Shown one piece after another: positions 11,342 through 31,312 of a stretch of 38,034 nt of DNA (the first letter of the stretch is position 1; the number at the start of each line of letters is the position of its first letter). The notes under the pieces are model-generated. The model saw only the letters and a program-made list of their open reading frames with translations, made no database searches and was not told the origin of the DNA. This stretch comes from Saccoglossus kowalevskii (Eukaryota; Hemichordata; Enteropneusta; Harrimaniidae): assembly GCF_000003605.2 (NCBI RefSeq), contig NW_003120919.1, forward strand, positions 144,786-182,819, written 5' to 3'. The position numbers were made by a program, and so were the translations under genes.

Positions 11342-12554
11342 TATTTCCGATATTCTTCAATCCAATTTTCCATTAAAATAGCGCCACCAGTCAACACAAT
11401 GTGTAATTTCAGGGGTTTTCCTAGAAAAAAACTGCAAGAGGGAGCACTGCAATTCACTCCCTACAAGGGTGTGGAGTTTTTGATAATTCTAAGTTAAAAT
11501 GAAGCATTCTATGGCTTCCTTGGGGCCAAAATTACTATCAGACAGGTCACAGTTGACGACTGGAAGACTGTGGCCACATGTAATCCCTTGTCAGTCAGAA
11601 TGTTATGTTTGCCAGAGGATCTACTCTCCAGGGTGAGAGGGCGCATGTCCATGGCATGAGGGCGCTGCGCTCCTCTTTCCTTAATTAAAAAAAAACCTGA
11701 ATTCAATGAGGGCGCAATTCAGTCTAGATCTACTGTAAGTTGTGCATATAACTTGACAATTTAACATAAAATATTAAATCATAGACAACTCTTGTTCTAT
11801 TGCCATTAATTAAATACGCATTAGCTGTCAACTTGTATGAGCAATGCTGTAATAGGCAACCAATGTCATAAATGCATCAGTGTACTAGAATCTAGAAATA
11901 TGTAAATTAATCGAGACGTTTGTAAATTACGAAATTCAATATATTCCGCAAATCAGAATGTTTTCTGTAATAATATTTACGCGTAGTATTCATGCTCGCA
12001 GCCACTCTCCCTTGCAGAGTCTTCTTGGCCTAGGGAGCCACAGAGAATCGCAACTAGTGGACGTTCCCTAGCGTCTCGGCGACGGAGAATGGCACGCAGT
12101 ATCATGTAATGTACATAAGATACTACTAATGACTACATTTTAAATATATTTATCAATGAAATTCAACCAGCACGATGAAGAGCGTATGGCGAATAATTCC
12201 AGTGTAAAAAATGAGTTTAGTCATATGTACTCTCTTTTGTGTCATGTTTATGTAGACTCAAAGATGACTTACATCATAACTTCCACTTCAGAAGAGGGGG
12301 TAAATGTAACTGAATGATCAATCAACACAGAAAACAATAACAGTACTCACTGAAACGCGTAAAAACAATATCACAACAAGAACACGGTTTAACGTTAGTT
12401 TAGGGCTTGATTACATTACTATTTGTAATGTGCTGCTATACTCAAAACACATTTGTGTTTCACTGAGTAGCATGATGACTTGCCTCTCGTAGCGTGCTGT
12501 CAAAATATTGAATCAAGTACTTAGCCAAGGAATATCGCATCGATGGACATTCCA
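11342..12554. other. Intergenic; no supported gene
   Basis: Several GAGGGCGC phrases occur at 11637-11715, as is common at short transposon ends, but no paired inverted repeat could be fixed. CCTAGGGAG near 12030 and TTCCCTAG near 12065 form a weak palindrome. No protein family is recognised. Confidence 0.35.
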
Positions 12555-12687
12555 TTAAAGGGCGGCAGTCTTCGTGCCGCGTCCTGTTCGATATGGGACT
12601 CATAGCGACGTATACAACGCGCGTAAAATACATTGTTCATTTACATGAAATTTGAACAGGCGCTGCGCGACGACCACCGCACTTTAA
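12555..12687. mobile_element. TTAA-flanked MITE, short subfamily, copy a
   Basis: It begins TTAAAGGGCGGCAGTCTTCG and ends GCGACGACCACCGCACTTTAA. The ends are inverted repeats of about 20 bp. The interior (GTCCTGTTCGATATGGGACT, then ACAACGCGCGTAAAATACAT) is shared nearly unchanged with 19909-20042 and 35508-35630, so the subfamily spread fairly recently. It has no coding capacity; transposition would need a piggyBac-type enzyme in trans. Confidence 0.78.
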
Positions 12688-13726
12688 AATGTACTTCATC
12701 CTCCATATGACTTTAGTTACTCGTGTCACGTGTTAATGAGATCAGCGTATTACGTCCTACTTGGATGTTTCGGATATAGTCATTTGTACGTTTACCCATC
12801 TTATCGATAAACTTACCGGTGTTCGTAACCCAGCCACTAATCTATGATCGTGTGTTACTGATTAACTAGCATTCCAAAGCAGCTTGAAAATTGAATAAAT
12901 TTGACGTAAGAAGTATTTGTGTTTGTCAACTTGAAGAATATGGGTAGATAATCTTTGGTAATTATCCCATATAACCAGACGTTTTGTAACAGATTGAGCA
13001 AGACAACGTATTGCCTCTATTTATATCTTTCATTGAGAAAGGAGTTTTTGGTTATATTGAAAAAATACAAAAGATTACGATTACCTACAACCATTTCTAA
13101 CCATAACAGCTAACGTTGTTTGGTTTTTGTTTTGTTTTAGTTTATGTTAGCTGTTCATTAACCACTGTCATGTTTTTTTTATTGACAATTTGTTGGCGAT
13201 ATATATTTTTTTACAATTATTTATTTTTTCAATATATTTTGTATCAGTTTTTCATGTACTCAGTCACACTGATTTATATTCATCTGTACATTTACAGTGT
13301 GTTGTCAATATATTTATTTTGATTCGTTATTTTCATTGACTTAATTCAATTGTCATTTATTGATCTGACATTTTTTACAATTATTTAATTTGTACTAATT
13401 TTTCATTTGTGGATTTACTGACAATTATATTTTTTCTGTACGGTTACACTTACACTAACCCAATTCACTTGCCATCTGTAGGCACACTTTTCATTTAAGG
13501 TAGAATTCTACTCGTGTAGTTTGCACATTGTAGCGCATATAACAGTAACAGTACTCCAAAATTTGTCTATAATTAATACAAAATGTGCACTAATTTGTTC
13601 ATTGGTAATTTTTTGAGACAAACTTCAAGTAAAATGCACAAATATATGCCACACTGAGAGTCACGCACGTCAACAGAAAGCATATTTTGGCGTATATCCC
13701 ATGGAATGGTAGACGCATATTATGTT
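12688..13726. other. Intergenic, T-rich low-complexity stretch
   Basis: Positions about 13110-13450 are strongly T-rich with repeated TTTTCAT, TTTACA and ATTTATT phrases, giving a spurious hydrophobic open frame at 13116-13322. I see no gene. Confidence 0.4.
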
Positions 13727-13878
13727 AAGCAATAACCCCCACCGAAGGCGGGTATATCACGAGATATTGCACAATTCACAGCATACATGTGTATGCACGA
13801 TCCGCGGGCGAGTGCATATATGGAGTGAATTGTGCAATATCCTGCGGCATACCCAAATACGGCGGGGGTTATTGCTTT
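13727..13878. mobile_element. Short palindromic MITE, about 150 bp
   Basis: The left arm begins AAGCAATAACCCCC and contains GATATTGCACAATTCAC. The right arm contains GTGAATTGTGCAATATC and ends GGGGGTTATTGCTT. The arms are inverted copies of about 55 bp with small differences, separated by about 40 bp, so transcribed RNA would fold into a long hairpin. No second copy of this family is visible in the window. Confidence 0.7.
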
Positions 13879-15866
13879 ATAAATATACTGTAGTAAGCAT
13901 TTGCAAGGTTATTTACCCTAGAGTTGAGACCGAGGGTCTACGCAATCCGCCAATGGCTTGCAATTATTGGTGGATAACATATAATATAGGCCTAGATATT
14001 TAATAATTAGAGTTGGAAGGTGGAAGTCGGGCAAATTTATGTCCGACTGACTAGTAATAAAGTGGTCTATCTGTGACCTTTTCACGTTTGTATTCCTTTG
14101 GAAACTAATATATCTACAATGTAAGTGTTATGTGCAAAGCGAGTTCCTTCAGTTCATAGCAAATAATTGTACATGTGCAATGGCAATTAAATAAAATAAT
14201 TAATATTGTTCAAACTGTATAATTGTTTTTTATTTAAATGTTCATAGAAGCTAGATGTAAGTCTTCCTTTAATTGATTTTATCTTTATATTTATGAGAAC
14301 CAAATTTCCAATTTATGAATTTGTTTATATTTATTTTTTAATTTAGCTATAGCTTTAGCTATAAATTAAGTTAAAACCTTTTTGTTCCCTTTTGTCTCGG
14401 GGGTGGCCAACATCCAATGTAGCGAAAAGCGACTATGGTTGAAACACGGCTACTTGAATACCGTACATGGATAAATAAAATGTGTTCTGATCATTTTTTT
14501 CGACATATTCATTTTCAGAATATTTTTTGTGGCTATTCTCTCAGGCTATGGCAACCAACTCCACATCTTTATCAAAATGTAGTATCAAGGGCTAGTCTTA
14601 CAATTTCGCGAGAATATATACTTATGATTTGTTACCATAGCAACTGCATCCACATCTGCATCGAAATCAAGCCGATTGCCCTCCGTGTTCATGGCATTCT
14701 CTTCAACTAATTTCATAAGAATCCATATATAAATTTATAATAATCAATGTCTTCATCGAAATTGAATTCACCCATAACTATTTGAATTATAAATTAAAAA
14801 TCTTTCTCAAAATTTCTGCTTCCCTGGTAACCGTACCTATATCTGCAACAAAATGTTATGTGCTCATGCTTGTATCAGGGGAAACCTAAAATTGGTATGT
14901 CAATCCTTTTTAACTTATTGAATTATCCTGCTAATAGACAAACAAACAAACGCTACTGAAAACAAAACCTTCCTGGGAGAGGTAATATCGCGATAGCTTG
15001 TGTAACTGAGTACATCGCACATTAAAGTTACTCTCTAAGAACCATTCATTAACCTTCATTGGATCTTAAGGCTATCATGTGACATAAGTAATGGTCTGAT
15101 TATAGGCAATTACGGGATATATTTCAGGGTTTCGGGATTCGCTCAGATACTCAGTCTGAACAAATGCGAACCGTTGTGAATCTGTACGTCCGAACTCTAT
15201 TCAAAACAACAACCTTTTCACCACCAGACTTCCTCGCCCAAATTTCTCTGCACTTTATTCTCATATTCTTCAATATTTCTAAAAATGATTCCTAATTTTG
15301 GAGCCAACAGACAACATTTGCGTCAATTCTCAGGCATCATATTTTTGATTGTGTACATTGGACCTATCACCATAGTTAAGCATTAATCTGACAAAGACAC
15401 TATGACAGACGTGCAGATAATCGGGACCAGACCATCGTCTCCGGGATAGCAAATATAAATGAATAACAATCGAAAGATTAGCATTTTGAACAGTATCATT
15501 TAATAACTAAAGGGATTTTATGATTACATTTACAGTGCTACCTTTAATATCTCGAAAATACAGCGCCCTCACACCATTCACTACACATACATGCACATCG
15601 GTGAGTAATATGTGACGTACATCCGGGACTTAAACGACAATATAAACTATCAATTGAAACATTGAGGTATAAATGTTTATACCTCCATGATGAAACTGAA
15701 CTTGTCTATGGATGAAAATGTGTGGACGTGTTAGTGCTAGGTGTGGTGACGGTGAGGAAGAGAATTTGTTTTTGAAAACCACATATTCCGTCTGTATGTA
15801 ATCCGTCTTCCTAACAAATGACCAAAATACAATACCTCGTCACATGCAATATGTCGTCAATAGATT
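13879..15866. other. Intergenic; no supported gene
   Basis: AT-rich sequence. The longest open frame (14435-14710, +, 91 codons) shows no recognisable family or compositional sign of coding. A small palindrome TTTAGCTATAGCTTTAGCTA lies near 14340. Confidence 0.4.
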
Positions 15867-16100
15867 GGGCCCTCTAACGACGAAGCACTTCCGTGACGTC
15901 AAAATGACGTAGATGGATGAAGGTAATGTCAACTCTGATTGGTTGTGTATTTGTTCATCATTCAGAACATATCGGATCTCTCAAATATAGTATATTGTAC
16001 TGGCGTCTGACCACAGACCGAAATAAGTACAAAGATGTGAACGGCGTCTTCTACACCCACTTACGTCACAGAAACAGGTCGTCAATAGAGGGTGTGCTTT
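15867..16100. mobile_element. Inverted-repeat MITE, about 230 bp
   Basis: The left end CCCTCTAACGACGAAG leads to CTTCCGTGACGTCA. The right end is the imperfect reverse complement: TTACGTCACAGAAAC leads to GGTCGTCAATAGAGGGTG. The arms are about 32-35 bp. The flanking GTCGTCAATAGA at 15853 resembles the right tip again and may be the end of a second, abutting copy. It is non-coding. Confidence 0.55.
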
Positions 16101-16717
16101 AATTTAAATACTACAATAAATGCTACCACAGCACGTAGTGTATTGTTCCATGTGCATACAGAAAACATCAACATGTAGGAACGTTTAAAATTGATTTTAG
16201 ATTTGAGTTGGTCTGAAATTTAGTGACATCAATATTTTACGACAATGTCCGTATACATTTATTGAGATACGGTGAGTAGTACGGTGTTGGAGTAAACGAG
16301 CTTTTCATTTTTTTATATTTTGCTTGAACTTAAGCTGTTTTGGTCGGATCGTTTGATGGTGTCATGTTTTAGCCATTTAAAATTACTAACAACAAATGTG
16401 TATAGCTTGTATTTTTCTTGATGAACTTTTCTTTGTTACAGGCATTATTGTTGTCAGTTGCTTTGAATACAGATTTTCCAGACGGAGTAATATGTGTTCA
16501 ATTAATTGTTTTACCCACAACTACTGCTTACAATTATTGGAAAGGTTTAAACTAGTTTTCAATGATAGTTCAGCGTTTATACGGCCACATTCGGCATTCC
16601 TCGGTTCCCCAGATCTCGCGTGACTTTGGAAAGTATATGACAAACTTGGATGACGGAGCAAAAAAACTGGGTTTATCATATTCTATTTTGGGCAACCGTG
16701 GAAAAACTAAACGCTGT
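16101..16717. other. 3' flank of the protease gene
   Basis: No AATAAA or ATTAAA is seen on the minus strand within the first 100 bases after the protease stop. The rest has no recognisable feature. Confidence 0.35.
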
Positions 16718-24194
<7,477 letters not shown>

Positions 24195-25061
24195 GATGTG
24201 ATACTGTGAGAGAACATCATAAAATATCATATTCATAACATTGTTAAAAATTACTATTTGTACATGCCTATTTTTGAGAGTAGCCGATGCCAGGATTTGA
24301 AAACTCCTGCTGTTCACAGTCTAAATAGAATAGTATCTAAATTGCCAAATGATAATTCTCAAAATATTATATTTTCAGTTATGTATTTGGTAAACCATGT
24401 CATTGCGACCATCTTACCTTCAATTCAGATATCTTTGGGTGCGATGCCCGAACACAGCAGGAGTGAATTAGTACTACGGTAACCTGCCTTTTAACCATTG
24501 CAAAAGCAGTTCCCTCTTTTAATCACAAATTTAAAAAGTAGTCCCGTTTATAGTCTGCACATCCCTTCAGAGGATATGGACAAAATAGTCAATTTTTTTT
24601 GAGTTAAAACTGACAATTAGCTCTAATTTTGTCTATAGGCTTCAAAATTCGAGTTCATTTTCAGAAATATTGAAGAATATAAGAAATGATACAGAAAAAT
24701 ATGGGCGAAAAAATCTGGTGGTGAAAAGGTTAAGCAGATTAATCACATTATTACACACACTGCTTAGATTCATCCGCTTTTGTGTCTTCTTGTTAACCTT
24801 CAGTCCTATTTTCCCCAAAGAAAAAAAAACAAACAACAAATAATTCAAACGGTGGTCCAATATACGGACGGTGAACAAAATTGCATATAGGAAAGTGAAC
24901 GATTTTATAATCCTTAACAGTGTGGATTCAATGATAACAAAACACACCTGTCAATTATAAGTGACTGACAGCACTAATTATATTCTGCAAACATGTTTCA
25001 ACCAAGATCGTGCTTGACAATCAAATTAAAATGCATTCATACCCCTGTCCATCAAACCTAT
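24195..25061. other. 5' flank of the protease gene
   Basis: The promoter must lie here or beyond a 5' UTR intron. No TATA box at a convincing distance could be chosen. Short open frames show no family resemblance. Confidence 0.35.
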
Positions 25062-25829
25062 ATGTACTTGTATGTCAATCCAATATATGAATATGTTAAC
25101 ATGCACATAAGGTGGAGTGTACTTGTATGTCAATCCAATATATGAATATGTTAACATGCATATAATGTGGAGTGTATTTGTATGTCAATCAATATATGAA
25201 TATGTTAACATGAATATAAGGTGTAGTGTACTTGTATGTCAATCCAATATATGAATATGTTAACATGCATATAAGGTGTAGTGTACTTGTATGTCAATCC
25301 AATATATGAATATGTTAACATGCATATAAGGTGGAGTGTACTTGTATGTCAATCCAATATATGAATATGTTAACATGAATATAAGGTGGAGTGTACTTGT
25401 GTGTCAATCCAATATATGAATATGTTAACATGAATATAAGGTGGAGTGTACTTGTATGTCAATCCAATATATGAATATGTTAACATGCATATAAGGTGGA
25501 GTGTACTTGTATGTCAATCCAATATATGAATATGTTAACATGCATATAAGGTGGAGTGTACTTGTGTGTCAATCCAATATATGAATATGTTAACATGCAT
25601 ATAAGGTGGAGTGTACTTGTATGTCAATCCAATATATGAATATGTTAACATGCATATAAGGTGGAGTGTACTTGTGTGTCAATCCAATATATGAATATGT
25701 TAACATGCATATAAGGTGGAGTGTACTTGTATGTCAATCCAATATATGAATATGTTAACATGCATATAAGGTGTAGTGTACTTGTATGTCAATCCAATAT
25801 ATGAATATGTTAACATGCATATAAGGTGG
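25062..25829 (+). repeat. 55-bp tandem repeat array, about 14 units before the assembly gap
   Basis: Unit landmarks are ACTTGTATGTCAATCC, ATATATGAATATGTTAACAT and GCATATAAGGTGGAGTGT; successive ACTTG starts at 25066, 25121 and 25176 fix the 55-bp period. Units differ at few positions (GTAT/GTGT, GCAT/GAAT, GGAG/GTAG). One unit lacks a C (54 bp). The array is cut by the gap, so its real length is unknown. Confidence 0.95.
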
Positions 25830-26436
25830 NNNNNNNNNNNNNNNNNNNNNNNNNNNNNNNNNNNNNNNNNNNNNNNNNNNNNNNNNNNNNNNNNNNNNNN
25901 NNNNNNNNNNNNNNNNNNNNNNNNNNNNNNNNNNNNNNNNNNNNNNNNNNNNNNNNNNNNNNNNNNNNNNNNNNNNNNNNNNNNNNNNNNNNNNNNNNNN
26001 NNNNNNNNNNNNNNNNNNNNNNNNNNNNNNNNNNNNNNNNNNNNNNNNNNNNNNNNNNNNNNNNNNNNNNNNNNNNNNNNNNNNNNNNNNNNNNNNNNNN
26101 NNNNNNNNNNNNNNNNNNNNNNNNNNNNNNNNNNNNNNNNNNNNNNNNNNNNNNNNNNNNNNNNNNNNNNNNNNNNNNNNNNNNNNNNNNNNNNNNNNNN
26201 NNNNNNNNNNNNNNNNNNNNNNNNNNNNNNNNNNNNNNNNNNNNNNNNNNNNNNNNNNNNNNNNNNNNNNNNNNNNNNNNNNNNNNNNNNNNNNNNNNNN
26301 NNNNNNNNNNNNNNNNNNNNNNNNNNNNNNNNNNNNNNNNNNNNNNNNNNNNNNNNNNNNNNNNNNNNNNNNNNNNNNNNNNNNNNNNNNNNNNNNNNNN
26401 NNNNNNNNNNNNNNNNNNNNNNNNNNNNNNNNNNNN
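25830..26436. other. Assembly gap (607 N)
   Basis: Run of N directly abutting the 55-bp array; unique sequence resumes at 26437. Most likely the unresolved remainder of the array. Open frames that cross it are artefacts. Confidence 0.99.
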
Positions 26437-28584
26437 CCAGATCAAGCTTTGGTTCACGTTTGTTGTGAAACATTTACCCTATCCATCTACCATGTCTGCT
26501 ATGCTGGAAGATGCCACTATATTCAAGAACCGGCTTTGGTAGGTTATAGAGTTGATCTACTTTCACTGAACAATGGTGATATATATAGGATAAATTGATT
26601 ACCTGTTTGTGGCAAATCCCTGGGTCTCCCTCACTCATAGTTTTAGAATATTTAACTAAACGTCACAGTATTTGTATTGTGCGGTCATTATCTGGGGGTA
26701 TTAATGTCATATCAGGTGAGGTTATTCGAGAACAACCAGGAGTTTTACCTCTTACATTTTGTGTTTAAATTTTTCATTTAATCTATGTTTAAGAATTTAA
26801 AATGGAAATGGCGTGCGAATTACGACTTTTAATGTGAGAAATGCTTTATACGCTTCCAAAAAATAAGATCTTTGTACAAATTACGGACGAATAAAATAGC
26901 TGATTACATTTTACTTGAAATAGCACGTGGTGAATGCGCATTCACAGTGAATAGATAGACATGTAAAATGTGATTCTCTGACGTCAAAAACAATATGCAA
27001 AATATATTCTGCACACATATATAACCCATAAAGTCATGGTCTGAACACCCTAGTCTGTTACGTTAGACCCAGCGACCATCATCGATTGAATGGCCCTGCA
27101 TGTATACCTGCCAGCTCGCGAGGTGAAGGAGAGATGGCATATATTGATGGTATTCTACTTCCGAATACTAGCTGATTGGTCTTCTTGGTCGCTGTGTTCA
27201 GTCTTCAAGTTACGTTGGCAAATGTCATGGGTGAATGTAATATGTGGTTTAAATAGTGCAGCGAACACGATTGGCGATGAAAGTAAAGACGCAGCTATGA
27301 AAATTGATCATTAGAAATTATGAAATGATTTCCAGTACAGCGGTGTGACATGAGTGTGTACAGAGAAATATACCATAATGAGGTTTCCTGCTTTACATAT
27401 TGTAGTAAGCAGGATGAGGATGTCGCTCGAAAAAATAGTTACATCTTATATTTAGTCAAAATGCATATGATGTCTCCTTCACATCCCTAGCAATATCATG
27501 TAGACAAAAAAAACGCTGAAAATATTTTGGAAAAAAACTAATATTTCGAACAGCATATAAAATAGTACGTATTCCAAGCAAACAAGACGGCCGCTGTAGC
27601 GCTGTAGAGCCTAAAATCGAAACTTCATATGATGGTATGGATAGTGGGATACCAATGTCTACCTTGACTGGTGTACTGCATACTTCATATAAAGCTTCCA
27701 AGATGTCTCCTCTGTTCATCCCAGCAGCGAAGTGAGATTCAGCATCTGAAGTTTATGTCAATGATATGCCGGATATGGTGTTGCATCATATCTTCAACTT
27801 ATCGATGCCAATGGTCGTATTCACTATATATCAAATGTGAATTGCAGCTTCCAATACACCAAGTGGTGGTCTAGGACAGGCTCTATAAAAGCGAACCAGT
27901 ATATCTAATTCAATAAAGAGTTTGCAAACCGTTTATAGCTGATTCACGGTGCGTCAACACTATCCCATATTCAACTACCAGTGTATGTTGATGATGGAAT
28001 GTTCAGTCTAGTAAACACACTCTAGCATTCGTTACAACAGCTCGAGTGACACCCGCTGATGTTCCACTTTCTGACTACTTTGGATTGCTGTTTGCTAAAT
28101 GGAGGCGTTGAACTGCAAAACTTCTATGGGCGCATCTTTACCTGCCTTGTTGACATGCAGTACATATTGAGTTAGTACAAGATTTATCAACTGACTCTCG
28201 CTTTGTGTTCATCTAGTGAAGTACAACCGCTGATAACGATGATAACAGAATAAAACGTTTTTTTAACCATCACCATATTAATGTTTCAGTTGCAGGTGTT
28301 TGTGCAAACGTTTAGTAGGAAGATTGTACGTCGGTTATTTTTGTGTCGATTTCGTTGGGAGTCTGTTGATATTTTTTTTTTAGATTCTGTTATTTTCTAA
28401 TCCCAGTAGGTAGGTATTTAGGAATATATACGATGCTGCCGAACCATCGGTGGTTTGGTATCAAGATTCAATATATTTTTGACGTAAAAAACAAGATAGT
28501 GAACGGCGTTTCCGGCGTTTAATAAAACTCGTTCTAAAGTTATGTTACAAGCGATGTTTTCGTAATAACCCCATACTATGTCAT
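26437..28584. other. Intergenic, possible reverse-transcriptase debris near 27740-27880
   Basis: On the plus strand VYVNDMPDMV at about 27748 resembles the (I/V)YINDLPD box upstream of the catalytic motif in LINE reverse transcriptases, followed in another frame by IDANGRIHYI, possibly a decayed ADDTKI box. The signal is weak and frame-broken. Nothing else is recognised. Confidence 0.3.
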
Positions 28585-29090
28585 ACAATTATTTAATATC
28601 TGGTGTTAAACTACGTTTGCTTGAACAGTGAATTGATAGACACGTCATCATTATTCCATGTGTATCAACGGGTAATGAATGATTGACATTGTCACTCATG
28701 TGAATATCAGTGCGAGTGATGCAACCATACACGATGAAATATTCAATGATGGGCGTGTGAGTTCATTTCGTTTAATGAAAAGCAATACTGTTGAACTTTC
28801 ACTCATATAATTTTTGTGTAACACACCATTTATATCAGATACATAATGGTGATATTATTTAAAAGTAAAATTATAATTGATTTGTCTGTAATTAAAAACA
28901 TAAGTGCTATATGCGAAAATTACTTCGTTAAACTATTGTGCTTGCTTATATGCAAATGAAATTTTGGCAATATACAGGGCTTAACATTATTATTAACTAT
29001 TTTTGTGTCATCTCTATCATAGGTTTACCTCTACAGCATACCTTTTCCGAGGCTGACGAATTAGACCATCGCATGAAATCGTGAGGGATG
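28585..29090 (+). repeat. Dispersed direct duplication, copy 1
   Basis: Shares ordered phrases with 29980-30605: TGATAGACA.GTCAT, CATTATTCCA, TGAATGATTGAC.TTGTCACT, GTGATGCAACCATACACGAT, AAATTATAATT, and TTTACAGCATA/TCTACAGCATA with ATGAAATC. Offset about 1.39 kb. Non-coding. Confidence 0.7.
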
Positions 29091-29180
29091 GCGTTGATTA
29101 ACGGGTAGCGCGTTGCAGACTGAGCGCGCCGGGGTGGATGCGTGTGCGGTGTGGGACGATACGGGCAGAGTGTTATCTAT
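29091..29180 (+). mobile_element. Possible tRNA-derived SINE-like tail
   Basis: GGGATGGCGTTGATTAACGGG then TAGCGCGTTGCAGACTGAG resembles a tRNA 5' half with a Pol III A box. A comparable phrase, GGGCGAGCGGTTAGCGCGTGG, follows copy 2 of the duplication at about 30702. No clear B box (GGTTCGAAWCC) at the right distance, so this is tentative. Confidence 0.28.
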
Positions 29181-29979
29181 AGCAAGTACCTTCACGGTTA
29201 CTAATAGCTCTCGTGTTCGATGTCGATGTGATGAGTGGTAGTTCCAAGAAATACGTTCTGGGTTTGATTTCTAGGTCTAAGGTCTGACCCTCGGTACACG
29301 TTTTGTAAACCTTTGCACCTCCCAACAAAGTCTATATCTCTTTCGTTTTGACTGAAATATTTTGTAATTACAATTGCAATGAATATAGCAAATAATTTAC
29401 CGATTGAAATGTAATTGAGTCGAGAACATTGTCTTCATTGTTCTGTTTGGCTTGTATGTACGCGTTATGTTTTGACTGACATACTATGTCGTTTCAAACA
29501 GTGGTGCCAATCATATATTCGTATATTGTCACATTAGTTGATAGACAGCACAGTGTAATATATACTTCCACGAAAAGACTTGCAATATCATGTACGTTAA
29601 ACCAAAGAGGCAGCTAGCCATTTATTTATTTACTAAGTCGTATATATTGTTTTCGAGTACTAGTCTTCGTTTTCAAAAGAGATTGTTCTTATAACTGCAG
29701 TATTAATCAAACGATACTTGAAGATACCAGTGCCTTATGACGTCAGTAGTCACGCTCCATGAATAAATAATACCGGTAAGAGTAGTCTGTACATTTATAT
29801 TAATAACAACCAAGTACATTATGAGATAATAGCATATATAGCATATATGCACCCTAATCTGTTGTACGTTAATTGAACGTGACGTCATCAACATCTAGAA
29901 ATATATTGCATAACTTTCTAAAATAATAAAAAAATTAAAACTATTCGAGTATACCTCACTATGGCATATCATTGAATTT
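29181..29979. other. Intergenic between duplication copies
   Basis: AT-rich, no recognisable coding or repeat content. Confidence 0.4.
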
Positions 29980-30605
29980 CATCTCCGGTGTTGAACTGAG
30001 TATGCTTGAATATTGAGTTGATAGACAGGTCATGCCATCATTATTCCACACGTGTCAACGTGTGATGAATGATTGACTTTGTCACTCATGTGAGTATCAG
30101 TGCTAGTGATGCAACCATACACGATGTAATATTCAGTGGTGATTGGGTCGGATGGTTGGTGGGGTGTTGTCTGGGTGAGGGCGCATTTCATCGTTGAACG
30201 CACTGTCATATATTTATAGTGTAACGCACCATTAGTCATAAATGTGTTTATCGAATATATTAATGTGATATCATTTACAATCAAATTATAATTAGACTGT
30301 CAGGCATTGTATAATTCATATGTGTAAAATGTGTTTCGCTAACCCTTTGAATGCTAATTTGTTCATTCAAATTTGAGTAAAATTGTTCAGTTTCTGTAAT
30401 TTTCACTGAATTTACTTCTAGCTTTTGGTAAAAAATACATTGGCATTCAGAGGGTTGAACATGTGTGATCATTAGCAATGTGTAGGACTAAAAACATCTA
30501 TTTTTGAATTTTTCACTACAGATTATTACAATTCTATCAAGGGTGCACCTTTACAGCATAGCTTTTTTTGTCGCTGACCAAAATGGCCATGACATGAAAT
30601 CATCA
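29980..30605 (+). repeat. Dispersed direct duplication, copy 2
   Basis: Counterpart of 28585-29090, about 120 bp longer because of insertions such as the GGTCGGATGGTTGGTGGGG stretch. Diverged by many substitutions, so an old duplication or two insertions of one element. Confidence 0.7.
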
Positions 30606-31205
30606 AACCCCTTCCCATGCGGTGCAACAGGACGAACATTGTTAGATTTGGCCTCTGGAGTAGAGTGCTTTGGCGGGGAAGCATCGCTGTGGTGGACTAC
30701 GTGGGCGAGCGGTTAGCGCGTGGACTATGCGCACCTGGTGGGCGTACTGAGTGTGTGAGTGGATTAGGGCTGATTGTACAGTGCAGGTGAGGTGCTGTAT
30801 TGTGTTGTTTGTTGACGAAGCAGATGGAAAGTGCTGTATACGAGTGAAGTGTATTCACTGACTACTGTGTGTGCCATCAATTGATCGAGTATTCTGAAAC
30901 AGTTAACACTAACACGTAACTCTCTATGTATTATATCGAAATGAATAATTGTAAGCAACATGAATAAGACATATCTGAGCAAATGTCATGAAATTTACAA
31001 ATTTACAAATTAAAAGCAAAGCCCGTCATACAAATCTAAATAAACTGAAATTAAAAGCATGCTTGCTTGCGGATTGAAAATTAAATCACAAATTGTTGGA
31101 TACTGTCACGAAATAAAAAGCAAACTCATAAATTAAATGCCATAACAATCGAAAAGTTAAATATCATCAGTATTCGGAGGTCAGTCCCATCACTATGCAA
31201 AGTCA
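30606..31205. other. Intergenic, 3' flank of the sulfotransferase locus
   Basis: No minus-strand polyadenylation hexamer was found near the sulfotransferase stop. The 70-codon frame at 30504-30716 overlaps the duplicated repeat and is not considered a gene. Confidence 0.35.
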
Positions 31206-31312
31206 TCACCATTCAATCTTCAAATCAGTGTCTTTCATCCTATTTTCGTATATTCTATCAAACTCATCATTTTGAGCAACAGTGAAGTAATTCTCCCAAT
31301 CACCAACGACTC
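31206..31312 (-). pseudogene. Sulfotransferase exon 8 (C-terminus)
   Basis: Acceptor ATTTATTCCAG, then two bases completing the Gly of [23 protein letters not shown], and KIEW before TGA. It carries the RKG..GDW PAPS-binding motif. The SULT dimer motif KxxxTVxxxE is changed to [10 protein letters not shown]. Intact as an exon. Confidence 0.9.

Noticed and set aside
25700..26542. Frames of over 200 codons across the N run
   Set aside because: Made almost wholly of unknown residues from the assembly gap.
27978..28025. VYVDDGMF, resembling the YVDD box of LTR-element reverse transcriptases
   Set aside because: Four residues alone; no flanking reverse-transcriptase, RNase H or integrase motifs and a stop soon after.
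30504..30716. 70-codon frame ending SLWWTTWASG
   Set aside because: Overlaps the duplicated repeat and its tRNA-like tail; no family similarity.
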